Assembly (NCBI GenBank): GCA_046050125.1
Contig: JBJOQB010000135.1
Location: 1-22,342, forward strand
Reading direction: 5' to 3'
Length of the DNA: 22,342 nucleotides
From: JAHFQJ01 sp046050125
GTDB lineage: Bacteria; Pseudomonadota; Gammaproteobacteria; Burkholderiales; Burkholderiaceae
The notes under the pieces were generated by a model, which was given only the letters and a program-made list of their open reading frames with translations, was not told the DNA's origin and searched no databases. A program made the translations under genes and the position numbers. This document shows positions 7,583-16,282 of this stretch, piece after piece. Position 1 is the stretch's first letter. Each line of letters starts with the position of its first letter.

Positions 7583-8905
7583 TTAACGGAAATTATTTTT
7601 CTTCATTAAAGAACCATATTGTTGAGATACAACATATGATTGAACTTGAGAAATAAAATCCATTGTTACTACTACAATAATTAGTAGTGATGTTCCACCA
7701 AAATAAAATGGTACTTGCCACTTTATCACTAAAAATTCTGGCAATAAACAAATTAATACCATGTAAATAGCACCAACTATTGTTAATCTTGACAAAATTC
7801 CATCTATATAATTAGCAGTTTGTATACCTGGACGAATACCTGGAACAAAAGCCCCCATTTTCTTCAGATTATCTGCTGTCTCTCTACTATTAAATACCAA
7901 TGCTGTATAAAAAAAGCAAAAGAATATAATCGCAACTGTATATAGTATTACATACAATAAATGACCTGGTGATAAACTAATAGATAAATCTTTTAAGAAT
8001 CTAATAGCAATATTTTCACTTACACTGTGAGATGTTAACCAACCAACAATAGTAGCTGGAAATAATATAATTGAAGATGCAAAAATTGGAGGTATAACGC
8101 CTGCCATATTTAGCTTTAATGGTAAGTGAGATGCTTGACCACCGTACACTTTATTACCAACCTGCCTTTTAGCATAATTAATTAAAATTTTACGCTGTGC
8201 TCTTTCCATAAACACAACAAATCCAGTTACAAAAATCGCAATTGCAGTAATAAGTATCGCTGCAAAACTTGATATAGAACCTTGCCTAACTAACTCAAAG
8301 AAACCAGATATAGCACTAGGTAAACCAGAAATAATACCACCAAAGATAATCATTGATATACCATTACCTAAACCTCTTTCAGTAATTTGCTCACCAAGCC
8401 ACATTAAAAATAAAGTACCTGTTACGAGTGTAACTACTGCTGTTATTTTGAATGCTAAACTAGGTATAATTACTAAATTTGGTTGAGCTTCTAGTGCTAT
8501 TGATATACTTAATGCCTGAAAAAACGCTAAAAACACCGTACCATATCTGGTATATTGTGTAATTTTACGCTGTCCTGCCTGACCTTCTTTTTTAAGAGCT
8601 TCAAATTTTGGTACAATTAATGTAACTAACTGCATGATAATAGATGCAGAAATATAGGGCATTATACCCAGTGCAAAAATTGTAAATCTAGATAATGCTC
8701 CACCTGAAAACAAGTTGAACATACCTAAAACACCATTTGAATAGCTTTTAAACATTTTACTTAATTCGTCTGGATTAATACCCGGAACTGGAATATGTGC
8801 ACCAAGACGATATACAACTAATGCTAATAAAAGAAACATCAAACGACGACTTAAATCAGAACTTACTCCACCTTTAGCTGATGAATTTGAACCATTCTTA
8901 CTCAT
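7583..8905 (-). CDS. secY: Protein translocase subunit SecY
   Basis: SecY is the pore-forming inner-membrane subunit of the SecYEG translocon. The 440-residue protein shows the expected series of about ten hydrophobic segments. It also has conserved stretches such as GAHIPVPGINPDEL after the first segment, the plug-region LGIMPYISASIIMQLV, GLGNGISMIIFGGI and the cytoplasmic loop ALVFNSRETADNLKKMGAF. AGAGG close to the ATG at 8903-8905 supports the start. Unlike the usual tight rplO-secY arrangement, 442 bases separate it from rplO, with a hairpin after rplO. A separate promoter is therefore likely, though I could not pick a convincing one in this very AT-rich stretch. Confidence 0.98.
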   Translation of the reverse strand: MSKNGSNSSAKGGVSSDLSRRLMFLLLALVVYRLGAHIPVPGINPDELSKMFKSYSNGVLGMFNLFSGGALSRFTIFALGIMPYISASIIMQLVTLIVPKFEALKKEGQAGQRKITQYTRYGTVFLAFFQALSISIALEAQPNLVIIPSLAFKITAVVTLVTGTLFLMWLGEQITERGLGNGISMIIFGGIISGLPSAISGFFELVRQGSISSFAAILITAIAIFVTGFVVFMERAQRKILINYAKRQVGNKVYGGQASHLPLKLNMAGVIPPIFASSIILFPATIVGWLTSHSVSENIAIRFLKDLSISLSPGHLLYVILYTVAIIFFCFFYTALVFNSRETADNLKKMGAFVPGIRPGIQTANYIDGILSRLTIVGAIYMVLICLLPEFLVIKWQVPFYFGGTSLLIIVVVTMDFISQVQSYVVSQQYGSLMKKNNFR

Positions 8906-9347
8906 AAAACCTCTACGCTAATTTTAGTATGTTTCACGTTTGAGATAAATATAAATATTAACTTAATTACTGAACTATAATTATTTACTATAACTATTTT
9001 AAGTAAGAGTTGCATATACAAATAAAATATATGAAATGAACTAAAACTTTGATTAAGCATAAATTGACTTTTCAGCAAATACATTATTAAATTATAATAT
9101 ATTCAAATAAATCTAAATACACCAAATATTTAAGAAAACAATTAAGCTTGTTTTAAATAATATAAATATTTTTTTCAATAGTTACTTTTTTAATATACAT
9201 GTAGTATATATAACACATAATCAATAAAAGTAATTAATCATTATAGCACATATGAAATAAACCAAGTGCCAAAACACTTGGTTTACAACATATTAATTTA
9301 GTATTTTACTAAATTTAATCTGGAAAAATAAATTACCTAATATAAAA
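8906..9347. other. 442-bp AT-rich gap between rplO and secY
   Basis: No gene is supported here. A 60-codon - strand frame at its secY end has no ribosome-binding site or motif and looks like chance. The one clear element is the hairpin at 9259-9284. Several TATAAT-like hexamers are present, as expected by chance at this base composition, so no promoter is claimed. Confidence 0.6.
9259..9284 (-). terminator. Hairpin after rplO, possible terminator
   Basis: A perfect 10-bp stem (AAACCAAGTG and CACTTGGTTT) with a 6-base loop lies about 60 bases past the rplO stop. On the - strand the distal arm ends in GGTTT and then continues ATTTCATATG. The T tract is therefore short, and the hairpin could be a weak terminator or a processing/stability element. 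Confidence 0.55.
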
Positions 9348-9794
9348 TTAAGCAACAGAACCACCAACAGCTTCAATTGCTTCTTTAGCACCTTTAGTTG
9401 CTAATAAACCAACTAATTTAACAGCTTTTTGGATTTCGCCTGTTTTAATTACTTTTGCATTTTTTACTTTTTGAGATACAATACCTAGCTCTTTTAAAGT
9501 AGCTAAAGTAATTTCTGTACCTTCAATTTCAGATAATGTTGATAGACGAACCTCTACAACATCTCCAGCAGTCATAGAATTAAAACCTCTTTTTGGTAAT
9601 CTTCTATATAAAGGCATTTGACCGCCTTCAAAACCTACTTTATGAAAACCACCTGCACGAGATTTTTGACCTTTATGTCCTCTACCCGCTGTTTTACCTA
9701 AACCAGAACCAATACCTCTACCAACACGGCGACGATTCTTTTTAGAACCTTCTGCTGGACTTAAAGTATTAAGTTGCATTTTTGTATTATCCAT
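9348..9794 (-). CDS. rplO: 50S ribosomal protein L15
   Basis: Ribosomal protein uL15, an early assembly protein of the large subunit. The glycine/arginine-rich N-terminal extension (RRVGRGIGSGLGKTAGRGHKG) and the following GFEGGQMPLYRRLPKRGF are diagnostic. Two starts are possible: MDNTKMQL (148 residues, GGGA eight bases upstream) or the internal MQLNTLSPAEGS (143 residues), which is the usual family N-terminus. I keep the longer one because of its ribosome-binding site. It is the last gene of the tight rplN-rplO run and is followed by a hairpin. Confidence 0.97.
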   Translation of the reverse strand: MDNTKMQLNTLSPAEGSKKNRRRVGRGIGSGLGKTAGRGHKGQKSRAGGFHKVGFEGGQMPLYRRLPKRGFNSMTAGDVVEVRLSTLSEIEGTEITLATLKELGIVSQKVKNAKVIKTGEIQKAVKLVGLLATKGAKEAIEAVGGSVA

Positions 9795-9864
9795 AATAAA
9801 TTCCCATTTATGTGCATCTATACAGAAAATTATCTATATAAATACACACCTTAATGCATTAAAA

Positions 9865-10056
9865 TTACTCGCCAATAACTTTTACTAGGTAACGTACTTT
9901 ATGTATCATACCACGTACAGCTGGCGTATCTTTTAGCGTACTTCTTGCATTAATTTTTGCACGTAAGCCTAAACCAATTAAAGTAGCACGATGAGACTGT
10001 TTAGTACCAATTACGCTTTTTACTAGCTCAATTGTAATAGTTTTTTCGTTAGTCAT
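9865..10056 (-). CDS. rpmD: 50S ribosomal protein L30
   Basis: Ribosomal protein uL30, 63 residues, the short bacterial form. Conserved residues include VKSVIGTKQSHRATLIGLGL and the C-terminal PAVRGMIHKVRYLVKV. AAAGGG six bases before the ATG supports the start. It lies 13 bases after rpsE and 70 before rplO. Confidence 0.97.
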   Translation of the reverse strand: MTNEKTITIELVKSVIGTKQSHRATLIGLGLRAKINARSTLKDTPAVRGMIHKVRYLVKVIGE

Positions 10057-10069
10057 AGCTTACCCTTTC

Positions 10070-10579
10070 TTAAGCAGCTAAAATTTCTTCTACAGATTTA
10101 CCACGCTTAGCAGCAATTTCTGAAGGAGTACGTAGTTTACGTAATGCATCTAAAGCCGCACGCACCATATTGTATGGATTAGTTGAACCATGAGATTTAG
10201 CAACAACGTTACGAATCCCCATAACTTCAAATAAGGCACGTAAAGGACCACCAGCAATTACACCGTTGTTACCTGGCATAATTATCACTTGTGATGCACC
10301 ATGCTGACCTTTTACTGCGTGACCGATTGTATCACCGTTTAAAGGCATTTTTTCTAATTTACGACGAGCTTCATCCATAGCTTTTTGTACAGCAACAGGA
10401 ACTTCTTTTGCTTTACCTTTACCAATAGCTACTGCTCCATCTCCATCACCTACAACTACGAAAGCTGCAAAAGCTAGGATACGCCCACCCTTAACAACTT
10501 TAGTAACACGGTTCACGGAAATCATTTTTTCCAGTAAAGCATTACCTTGCTCTTCTGATTTTCTTTGCTTTTGTGCCAT
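10070..10579 (-). CDS. rpsE: 30S ribosomal protein S5
   Basis: Ribosomal protein uS5, involved in decoding fidelity and the mRNA entry channel. The 169-residue product has the double-stranded RNA-binding-like N-domain (NRVTKVVKGGRILAFAAF, then GDGDGAVAIGKGKAKEVP) and the C-domain with PGNNGVIAGGPLRALFEVMG and AKSHGSTNPYNMVRA. Its ribosome-binding site AGAGG lies within the last codons of rplR, whose stop codon is only three bases from this ATG, so the two are probably translationally coupled. Confidence 0.98.
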   Translation of the reverse strand: MAQKQRKSEEQGNALLEKMISVNRVTKVVKGGRILAFAAFVVVGDGDGAVAIGKGKAKEVPVAVQKAMDEARRKLEKMPLNGDTIGHAVKGQHGASQVIIMPGNNGVIAGGPLRALFEVMGIRNVVAKSHGSTNPYNMVRAALDALRKLRTPSEIAAKRGKSVEEILAA

Positions 10580-10582
10580 ACA

Positions 10583-10948
10583 TTACCTCTTGAAACTTAC
10601 GCCATTTTCAGTAACAGCATCAGCAAAAGCTTTTACTCTACCATGAAAACGGAAACCAGAACGATCAAATACCACAAATTCAATGCCTGCAGCCTTAATT
10701 CTTTTAGCTAGCTCGATACCAGCAGCTGTTGCAGCGTTTGTGTTTCCGCCAGATTGACCATTTAGAATTTGTTTAACTTCTGCATCTAATGTAGATACGC
10801 TTACCAACACTTTTTGACCACATGTAGAATATACTTGACCATATATATGTTGATTACTACGATTTACTACTAAACGATGTACTTGTTGCTGAGCAATTCT
10901 AATACGGGTTTGTCGTGCACGACGCAGACGAGCTTGTTTTTTATTCAT
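10583..10948 (-). CDS. rplR: 50S ribosomal protein L18
   Basis: Ribosomal protein uL18, which binds 5S rRNA in the central protuberance. Two adjacent ATG codons open the frame. I choose the second (MNKKQARLRRARQTR, 121 residues): AAGGGG then lies five bases away rather than two, and the N-terminus matches other betaproteobacterial L18 proteins. Conserved elements include LVVNRSNQHIYGQV, AGIEFVVFDRSGFRFHGRV and a C-terminal ENGVSFKR close to the family usual end. It follows rplF by 12 bases. Confidence 0.97.
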   Translation of the reverse strand: MNKKQARLRRARQTRIRIAQQQVHRLVVNRSNQHIYGQVYSTCGQKVLVSVSTLDAEVKQILNGQSGGNTNAATAAGIELAKRIKAAGIEFVVFDRSGFRFHGRVKAFADAVTENGVSFKR

Positions 10949-10960
10949 CATAACCCCTTA

Positions 10961-11497
10961 TTATTTTTTCTTAGTCTCTTTGATAATTACTACTTCATCT
11001 GCGTAGCGAACACCCTTACCTTTGTATGGCTCTGGTGGACGATAGTTATTACGTAGATTTGCAGCAACTTGACCTACTTTTTGTCTATCAAAACCTTTTA
11101 CTATGATTTCTGTTTGAGTCGGTGTTGTAACACTAACTCCTTCTGGCATAATTTCTTCAATATCATGCGAGAAACCTAATTCTAGTTTTAATTTATTACC
11201 ATCTGCTTTTGCACGGTAACCAACCCCAACTAAGTTTAATTTTCTCTCAAAACCTTGAGAAACACCAATAATCATATTACTAACTAAGGCACGAGTAGTA
11301 CCATGCATTGCTCTAGCTTGTTTTTCATCGCTATTAGCAATAACTTTTACTTGACCATTTTCAATTTCAATTGAAAGATGTGCAGAAATCTCTAATTTGA
11401 GTTCGCCTAACGCACCTTTTACAACTAAAATATTTCCTTCTAAGCTAACTTGCACATTTTGTGGGATAGCAATAGGAGATTTACCAACTCTAGACAT
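10961..11497 (-). CDS. rplF: 50S ribosomal protein L6
   Basis: Ribosomal protein uL6, near the factor-binding site of the large subunit. It is 178 residues and begins MSRVGKSPIAIPQNVQV. The tandem alpha/beta domains include GVSQGFERKLNLVGVGYRA and the C-terminal signature RPPEPYKGKGVRYADE. AAGGAG six bases before the ATG. It lies ten bases after rpsH. Confidence 0.98.
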   Translation of the reverse strand: MSRVGKSPIAIPQNVQVSLEGNILVVKGALGELKLEISAHLSIEIENGQVKVIANSDEKQARAMHGTTRALVSNMIIGVSQGFERKLNLVGVGYRAKADGNKLKLELGFSHDIEEIMPEGVSVTTPTQTEIIVKGFDRQKVGQVAANLRNNYRPPEPYKGKGVRYADEVVIIKETKKK

Positions 11498-11507
11498 AAT
11501 TTACTCC

Positions 11508-11900
11508 TTATGCCACATAGCAAATAACTTCACCACCCATTTTCATGGCACGTGCTCTACGATCTGTCATAACACCAGCTGGCGTAGTAACGATTGCAAT
11601 ACCTAAGCCATTCATAACTTGAGGAATTTGTTCACAACCTTTATACACTCTTAAACCTGGGGTTGACACCCTTTCAATATACTCAATAACAGGACGACCA
11701 GCATAATACTTTAATTTAATTTGTAATTCTGCTTTTTCGCCGCCTACTGTTGCGAAATCTTCTACATAACCTTCTTCTTGCAATACTTTAGCAATAGCCA
11801 ACTTTAATTTTGATGAAGGCATTTTTACCGTCTCTTTACCCACAGCTTGCGCATTGCGGATACGAGTTAACATGTCTGCAATTGGATCACTCATGCTCAT
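11508..11900 (-). CDS. rpsH: 30S ribosomal protein S8
   Basis: Ribosomal protein uS8, a primary 16S rRNA binder and, in E. coli, the translational repressor of the spc operon. The 130 residues start MSMSDPIADMLTRIRNAQ; GGAG lies six bases before the first ATG, so that one is used rather than the internal Met3. The C-terminal GLGIAIVTTPAGVMTDRRA and GGEVICYVA match the family. It lies 29 bases after rpsN. Whether S8 repression is kept here is not visible. Confidence 0.98.
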   Translation of the reverse strand: MSMSDPIADMLTRIRNAQAVGKETVKMPSSKLKLAIAKVLQEEGYVEDFATVGGEKAELQIKLKYYAGRPVIEYIERVSTPGLRVYKGCEQIPQVMNGLGIAIVTTPAGVMTDRRARAMKMGGEVICYVA

Positions 11901-11929
11901 GTAATTCTCCTTATTTGTTACTTACCCGC

Positions 11930-12235
11930 TTACCAACTAGCTTTTGTCATACCTGGAATTTCACCAGCAAATGCCATTTCACGAACTTTTGTACGTGCTA
12001 AACCAAATTGGCTGAACGTACCACGTGGTCTACCTGTTATCGCACAACGATTGCGTAAACGTGTAGGACTTGCATTTCTTGGCAATGCCTGTAAAGCCAA
12101 TCTAGCCTCAAACTGCTCTTGCTCTGTTTTTGACATATCAGCGATTATTGCTTTTAATGCAACACGTTTAGCTGCATATTTAGCTACTAATTTTTCACGC
12201 TTTAATTCACGTTGTATTAATGATTTTTTAGCCAT
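11930..12235 (-). CDS. rpsN: 30S ribosomal protein S14
   Basis: Ribosomal protein uS14 of the long, zinc-independent type (101 residues, only one Cys in the position of the zinc motif: RNRCAITGRPRGTF). The ending FAGEIPGMTKASW is the family C-terminus. AAGGG six bases from the ATG. It sits between rplE and rpsH as in most proteobacteria. Confidence 0.98.
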   Translation of the reverse strand: MAKKSLIQRELKREKLVAKYAAKRVALKAIIADMSKTEQEQFEARLALQALPRNASPTRLRNRCAITGRPRGTFSQFGLARTKVREMAFAGEIPGMTKASW

Positions 12236-12251
12236 TTTTAACCCTTAGTGC

Positions 12252-12806
12252 CTAGTTACGGAACGGAAACTTGAATGCAGCTAAAAGTTCTTTAGCCTCT
12301 TTATCAGTTTTTGCTGTTGTTACGATAGTAATGTTTAAACCACGTATAGCATCTACCTTATCAAATTCAATTTCTGGGAAAATAATTTGCTCTTTAATAC
12401 CAAAATTGATATTACCACGACCATCTAATTTTGCACCAATACCTTGGAAATCTCTTACACGAGGTAAAGCAACAACAATTAAACGAGCCAACATTTCATA
12501 CATGCGCGAACCTCTGAGGGTAACCATTGTACCAACTGGGTATCCTTCACGTATCTTAAATGCAGCAATAGCTTTTTTTGCTTTTGTAACTACTGGCTTT
12601 TGACCTGCAATTTTAGTTAAATCAGCAACAGCATGTTCAATTACTTTTTTATCTACAGTTGCCTCACCAACACCCATATTTAAAACAATTTTGCTAATGC
12701 GTGGAACTTCCATTACACTTTTATAGCCAAATTTTTCTTTTAAAGATGGAATAATCTTTTCTAGGTATAGTTGCTCAAAAAGGGCTTTTTTACTTTTTTC
12801 ACTCAT
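12252..12806 (-). CDS. rplE: 50S ribosomal protein L5
   Basis: Ribosomal protein uL5, which binds 5S rRNA and contacts P-site tRNA. The 184-residue product contains PRISKIVLNMGVGEA, GQKPVVTKAKKAIAAFKIR, the DFQGIGAKLDGRGNINFGIKE region and the closing AFKFPFRN. AAAGGA seven bases before the ATG. The rplX stop codon is 12 bases upstream. Confidence 0.98.
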   Translation of the reverse strand: MSEKSKKALFEQLYLEKIIPSLKEKFGYKSVMEVPRISKIVLNMGVGEATVDKKVIEHAVADLTKIAGQKPVVTKAKKAIAAFKIREGYPVGTMVTLRGSRMYEMLARLIVVALPRVRDFQGIGAKLDGRGNINFGIKEQIIFPEIEFDKVDAIRGLNITIVTTAKTDKEAKELLAAFKFPFRN

Positions 12807-12818
12807 TTTTTAATCCTT

Positions 12819-13139
12819 TTAGGCTATAACTGCACCAGTTGTTTTTAAAACACGCACTTTTTTGCCATCTTGCTCTTCTATTTTTACTTTAGAAGGCTTT
12901 CCGTTAGCATCTACAAGTGCAACATTAGATACATCTATATAAGCTTCTTTGCTTATTCTACCACCCTCAACACCTGCTTGTGGGTTAGGACGTACATGTT
13001 TTATTTTTACAGCAACACCTTGCACTAGAACTTTAGCCACTGTACCTTCTTTAATTTGTACAGCAGTTACCATTCCACGCTTGCCTTTATCTTTTCCTGT
13101 GATAACAATAACTTCATCACCTTTACGAATTTTATTCAT
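12819..13139 (-). CDS. rplX: 50S ribosomal protein L24
   Basis: Ribosomal protein uL24, an assembly initiator at the exit tunnel. The 106 residues start MNKIRKGDEVIVITGKDKGK, the KOW motif, followed by the HVRPNPQAGVEGGRISKEA segment typical of the family. AAAGGA five bases before the ATG. It follows rplN by 13 bases. Confidence 0.98.
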   Translation of the reverse strand: MNKIRKGDEVIVITGKDKGKRGMVTAVQIKEGTVAKVLVQGVAVKIKHVRPNPQAGVEGGRISKEAYIDVSNVALVDANGKPSKVKIEEQDGKKVRVLKTTGAVIA

Positions 13140-13152
13140 ATCAATCCTTTGA

Positions 13153-13521
13153 TTAAAATACTTCAGGAGCTAATGAAACTATCTTCATAAAACGCTCTGT
13201 ACGTAATTCTCTAGGAACAGCACCAAAAATACGAGTACCCAAAGGCTCTAATTTATTGTTTAATAGTACAACTGCGTTACCATCAAATTTTAATAGCGCC
13301 CCATCTGGTCTACGTACACCTTTACGTGTTCTAACTACAACAGCATTGTATACATCACCCTTTTTAACACGTCCACGAGGACTTGCTTTTTTAATGGTTA
13401 CTTTAATGATGTCACCAATACCAGCATAACGACGTTTAGAACCACCTAGTACTTTAATACATAGAACTTCATCAGCTCCTGTATTATCAGCAACTGATAA
13501 TCTACTTTCTGTTTGAATCAT
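13153..13521 (-). CDS. rplN: 50S ribosomal protein L14
   Basis: Ribosomal protein uL14, forming an inter-subunit bridge. The 122-residue protein contains SRLSVADNTGADEVLCIKV, VKKGDVYNAVVVRTRKGVRR and the C-terminal GAVPRELRTERFMKIVSLAPEV. GGAAGAGG six bases before the ATG. It is the first gene of the spc operon here and has a strong predicted promoter about 140 bases upstream. The usual upstream S10-operon genes (rpsQ, rpmC, rplP) are not adjacent; instead the 3' end of gspD lies there. Confidence 0.98.
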   Translation of the reverse strand: MIQTESRLSVADNTGADEVLCIKVLGGSKRRYAGIGDIIKVTIKKASPRGRVKKGDVYNAVVVRTRKGVRRPDGALLKFDGNAVVLLNNKLEPLGTRIFGAVPRELRTERFMKIVSLAPEVF

Positions 13522-13660
13522 AATTTACCTCTTCCAACTTAGCTTTAACAATGTAGAGCCAGTTTTGGACCTGTAAGCACTTAGTACTTGTTAGGCAGAA
13601 ACAATGGATTTGTTAAATACCGTTTTTATTAATACTTACTAATCCATCACCGAATTTACC

Positions 13661-13689
13661 ATTTTAGCATAAATAAATATGGTTTGCAA
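13661..13689 (-). promoter_or_regulatory. Predicted sigma-70 promoter of the spc operon
   Basis: On the - strand, TTGCAA (13684-13689) and TAAAAT (13661-13666) are separated by exactly 17 bases, with TGC directly before the -10. Transcription would start near 13654 and give rplN a leader of about 130 bases. The leader contains a short imperfect hairpin around 13589-13603. The position, between a terminator for gspD and the first ribosomal gene, is what an operon promoter needs. Confidence 0.7.
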
Positions 13690-13760
13690 TATAAGTAATT
13701 TCCCTTAAAGCAACAACTTCTATATCAATTTCAGGCAATATATATTAAGTTGGCTAAATA

Positions 13761-13791
13761 AAAAGCAACCATATTTGATATGATTGCTTTT
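13761..13791 (-). terminator. Intrinsic terminator of gspD
   Basis: A 14-bp stem (AAAAGCAATCATAT on the - strand, 3-base loop, with one G-U wobble) ends in TTTTTATTT and lies about 25 bases past the gspD stop codon. It separates gspD from the spc operon promoter. Confidence 0.85.
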
Positions 13792-13814
13792 GGTTTTGTG
13801 ATTTTAAATTTTAT

Positions 13815-16130
13815 TTATTTTTTAATTTCATTACTTAAACCATTTAGAATTGTTGTCGGCTTTACTTTTAAATCAGGCAATACAGGATATGTTTTTTCTT
13901 TTATACCAATTACTGATGGCTTGTAATCAATTTGCTGTTGTTTGATATAGTCATATCTTGTTGTGGTAAGCTCTGTTCCATTATCTAATACTACATATGG
14001 GCGTAAAAATAGCATTAAATTTTTCTTGCCAATAGTTTTTTTCTCGTATCTGAATAATCCACCAATAATAGGAATTTTACTTAAGCCTGGTACTTTTTCT
14101 ATTCCGTCGCTGTAAATATCTTCAAGCAAACCTCCTAGCACAATTGGCTCGCCATTTTTTACTTCTACAGTTGTATCAATTGCTCTTTTATTTGTGATTA
14201 TGCCTGATGCATTTGATTTGTCATCTATGCTTGATGTTTCTTGATATATTCTTAATTTTACTTTGTTATTTGCACTTACCTGTGGTTTTACTCTTAGCGT
14301 TAAACCTACATCATTTCGCTCAATTGTTTGAAATGGATTTACGCTTGAGCTTGTTCCGCTTGTATTGCTATATTGCCCTGTAATAAATGGTACATTTTGT
14401 CCAATAATTATTTTTGCTTCTTCATTATCCAAAGTTAATAAATTTGGGGTTGAAAGAATATTAACACCACTTTGATTATTTAAAGCTTTAGCAAGAGCAG
14501 CCAAACCAAATGTTTTACCAAATTCATGCAACCAAGCTATATTAAAACCTGTTGTAGCTCCTGCTAAATTTTGTATATTTGCTGTTGAAGCACCATTACC
14601 TAAGCTTAGAATTGTATTGGCTGATGTTCCAACTTGTGCAATATTGTTTGTTGCTGAGCCATTTCCCACATAAAAGCGATTTGCTCCACCACCAATTAAG
14701 CCCTGCCATTGAACACCCAATTCAGCAACTTTTTGGTCGCTAATCTCTACTATCATTGACTCTACAAATACTTGAGCTCTTTGCACATCAAGCTTATCAA
14801 TTACATTTCTTAAACTTTTATATTGCATTTCAGTAGCTGTAATAATTAAGCTGTTTGTTGCAACATCAGCTTGCACTTGTCCACCCAAAGAATTAGATTG
14901 GCTTTGTGGAAAATTTGCATTTGCAGATGAACTAGTTAAAGAACTACTATTTGAACCCGATGATGAGTTTGATAAGCTACTAAAACTAGATGTAGAGTTA
15001 TTGAATGATGAATTGCTACTTTTAGTACTGGAATTATTACTATTAGATGTAGATGATGAACTATCTCCGCTTAACACCGCCCTTAGAGTTTGTGCTACGC
15101 TGTTTGCATCAGCATTTTTTAGCGGTACAACCCAAATGTTACCTTGTTGTGCTGTTGGTTTATCTAAACTTGCGATTAGCTCTTTATATTGAGTTAATTT
15201 TGTTGAGTTTTGTGAAGCAAGTACTATTGCATTTGTACGATTATCTACGGTTATATTTACTTTTGATGTATCACTATTATTATTTAATGACGCATTAGAA
15301 TTACTATCCAAAACTTTGCTAATAATTGCCGCTATGTCGCTTGCCATTGCATATTCTAAATTAACAATTTGTACATTACTATTGGTTTGCTTTGGCACAT
15401 CTAGCACTGCAATTATATTTGCTATTCTTTGTAAATTATCGGCATAATCTGAAACTATTACTGCATTTGATGATGAGTTTGGCTGTGATGCAACCAAAGT
15501 ACTAGCATTTTGTACTGGGATTAGGTTTCGTATCATTGATACAATATTACCTGCTGATTCATATTTTAAATGAAATATTTGCGTGTATATTTGCCCTGTA
15601 TTTGGTGCTTTACCTGAATGAATTACTTTACTGCTTATGGTTCTTGCATCTTCTTCCGGAATTATTCTTATATAATTACCATCTTCAATTAATGCATATC
15701 TTCGCATACGTAATATTGGCGATAATAATGCTAATGCTTGTTTTGCCGTAATTGGCTTTTCACTCGCAAAACTAATTTTGCCTTTTACTCTAGGGTCAAT
15801 AATAATGTGTTTATTTGCTGCAAATGCAACTGCTTGCACTATTACATCAATTTCCGTATCAGGAAAACTAAATAATGATTTAGCTCCCTTTTCTTTTGAC
15901 CACGTTGGCTTTGATTGATTTGCTTGCTGATTTAATTGCTCATTAGCTGGTGCTTGATTTGAGTTAATAACTTCTGAAGTGTAATCAGCGGGCGGAAGAG
16001 ATGCGATGAATTTTCTACTATTTGCCAGTACAGATGATGATGAAATAGCACTTAATCCAATAAGTACAGTTAACTTTGCTAATTTATATTTAATTGGTGC
16101 TGGTTTTTTATGCTTAGAATTTAATCTCAT
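13815..16130 (-). CDS. gspD: Type II secretion system secretin GspD
   Basis: GspD forms the outer-membrane channel of the type II secretion system. The 771-residue protein starts with a basic region and hydrophobic stretch ending SSSSVLA (residues 30-36), a likely Sec signal peptide. The N0 domain follows (SLFSFPDTEIDVIVQAVAF ... DPRVKGKISF), then the N1-N3 repeats. A long Ser/Asn low-complexity linker at about residues 355-410 lies inside N3. The secretin core has GVNILSTPNLLTLDNEEA, QNVPFITGQY and the signature VPGLSKIPIIGGLFR. The N0 domain favours GspD over PilQ. No other gsp genes are in view, and no strong ribosome-binding site precedes the ATG. The Ser/Asn linker is longer than I would expect and may vary between strains. 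Confidence 0.93.
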   Translation of the reverse strand: MRLNSKHKKPAPIKYKLAKLTVLIGLSAISSSSVLANSRKFIASLPPADYTSEVINSNQAPANEQLNQQANQSKPTWSKEKGAKSLFSFPDTEIDVIVQAVAFAANKHIIIDPRVKGKISFASEKPITAKQALALLSPILRMRRYALIEDGNYIRIIPEEDARTISSKVIHSGKAPNTGQIYTQIFHLKYESAGNIVSMIRNLIPVQNASTLVASQPNSSSNAVIVSDYADNLQRIANIIAVLDVPKQTNSNVQIVNLEYAMASDIAAIISKVLDSNSNASLNNNSDTSKVNITVDNRTNAIVLASQNSTKLTQYKELIASLDKPTAQQGNIWVVPLKNADANSVAQTLRAVLSGDSSSSTSNSNNSSTKSSNSSFNNSTSSFSSLSNSSSGSNSSSLTSSSANANFPQSQSNSLGGQVQADVATNSLIITATEMQYKSLRNVIDKLDVQRAQVFVESMIVEISDQKVAELGVQWQGLIGGGANRFYVGNGSATNNIAQVGTSANTILSLGNGASTANIQNLAGATTGFNIAWLHEFGKTFGLAALAKALNNQSGVNILSTPNLLTLDNEEAKIIIGQNVPFITGQYSNTSGTSSSVNPFQTIERNDVGLTLRVKPQVSANNKVKLRIYQETSSIDDKSNASGIITNKRAIDTTVEVKNGEPIVLGGLLEDIYSDGIEKVPGLSKIPIIGGLFRYEKKTIGKKNLMLFLRPYVVLDNGTELTTTRYDYIKQQQIDYKPSVIGIKEKTYPVLPDLKVKPTTILNGLSNEIKK

Positions 16131-16282
16131 TATTATTTAACTCACATAAATAAGGGAGGGACTTGCTGGATTACTTTAGCTTAATTTTACGTATTTGATA
16201 TCTACATACTCATCTTTAATTAGACTAAAAAATATGCAAATAAATTTATTCATTTAGTCTAACCTAGCTTAAAGTAGTTTAA
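16131..16282. promoter_or_regulatory. gspD upstream region with inverted repeat
   Basis: A perfect 10-bp inverted repeat (TTAGACTAAA at 16220-16229, TTTAGTCTAA at 16253-16262) with a 23-base spacer lies about 90-130 bases upstream of gspD. It could be an operator for a dimeric regulator or an RNA hairpin in the gspD leader. No clear promoter hexamers are seen within this stretch, so the gspD promoter may lie in the adjoining 99-bp repeat. Confidence 0.4.

Noticed and set aside
8902..9084. A 60-residue hydrophobic frame upstream of secY
   Set aside because: It has no ribosome-binding site, overlaps the secY start and has the composition expected from random AT-rich DNA.
14995..15300. Leu/Asp-rich frames on the + strand inside gspD
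   Set aside because: They come from the complement of the repetitive Ser/Asn codons of the secretin linker.
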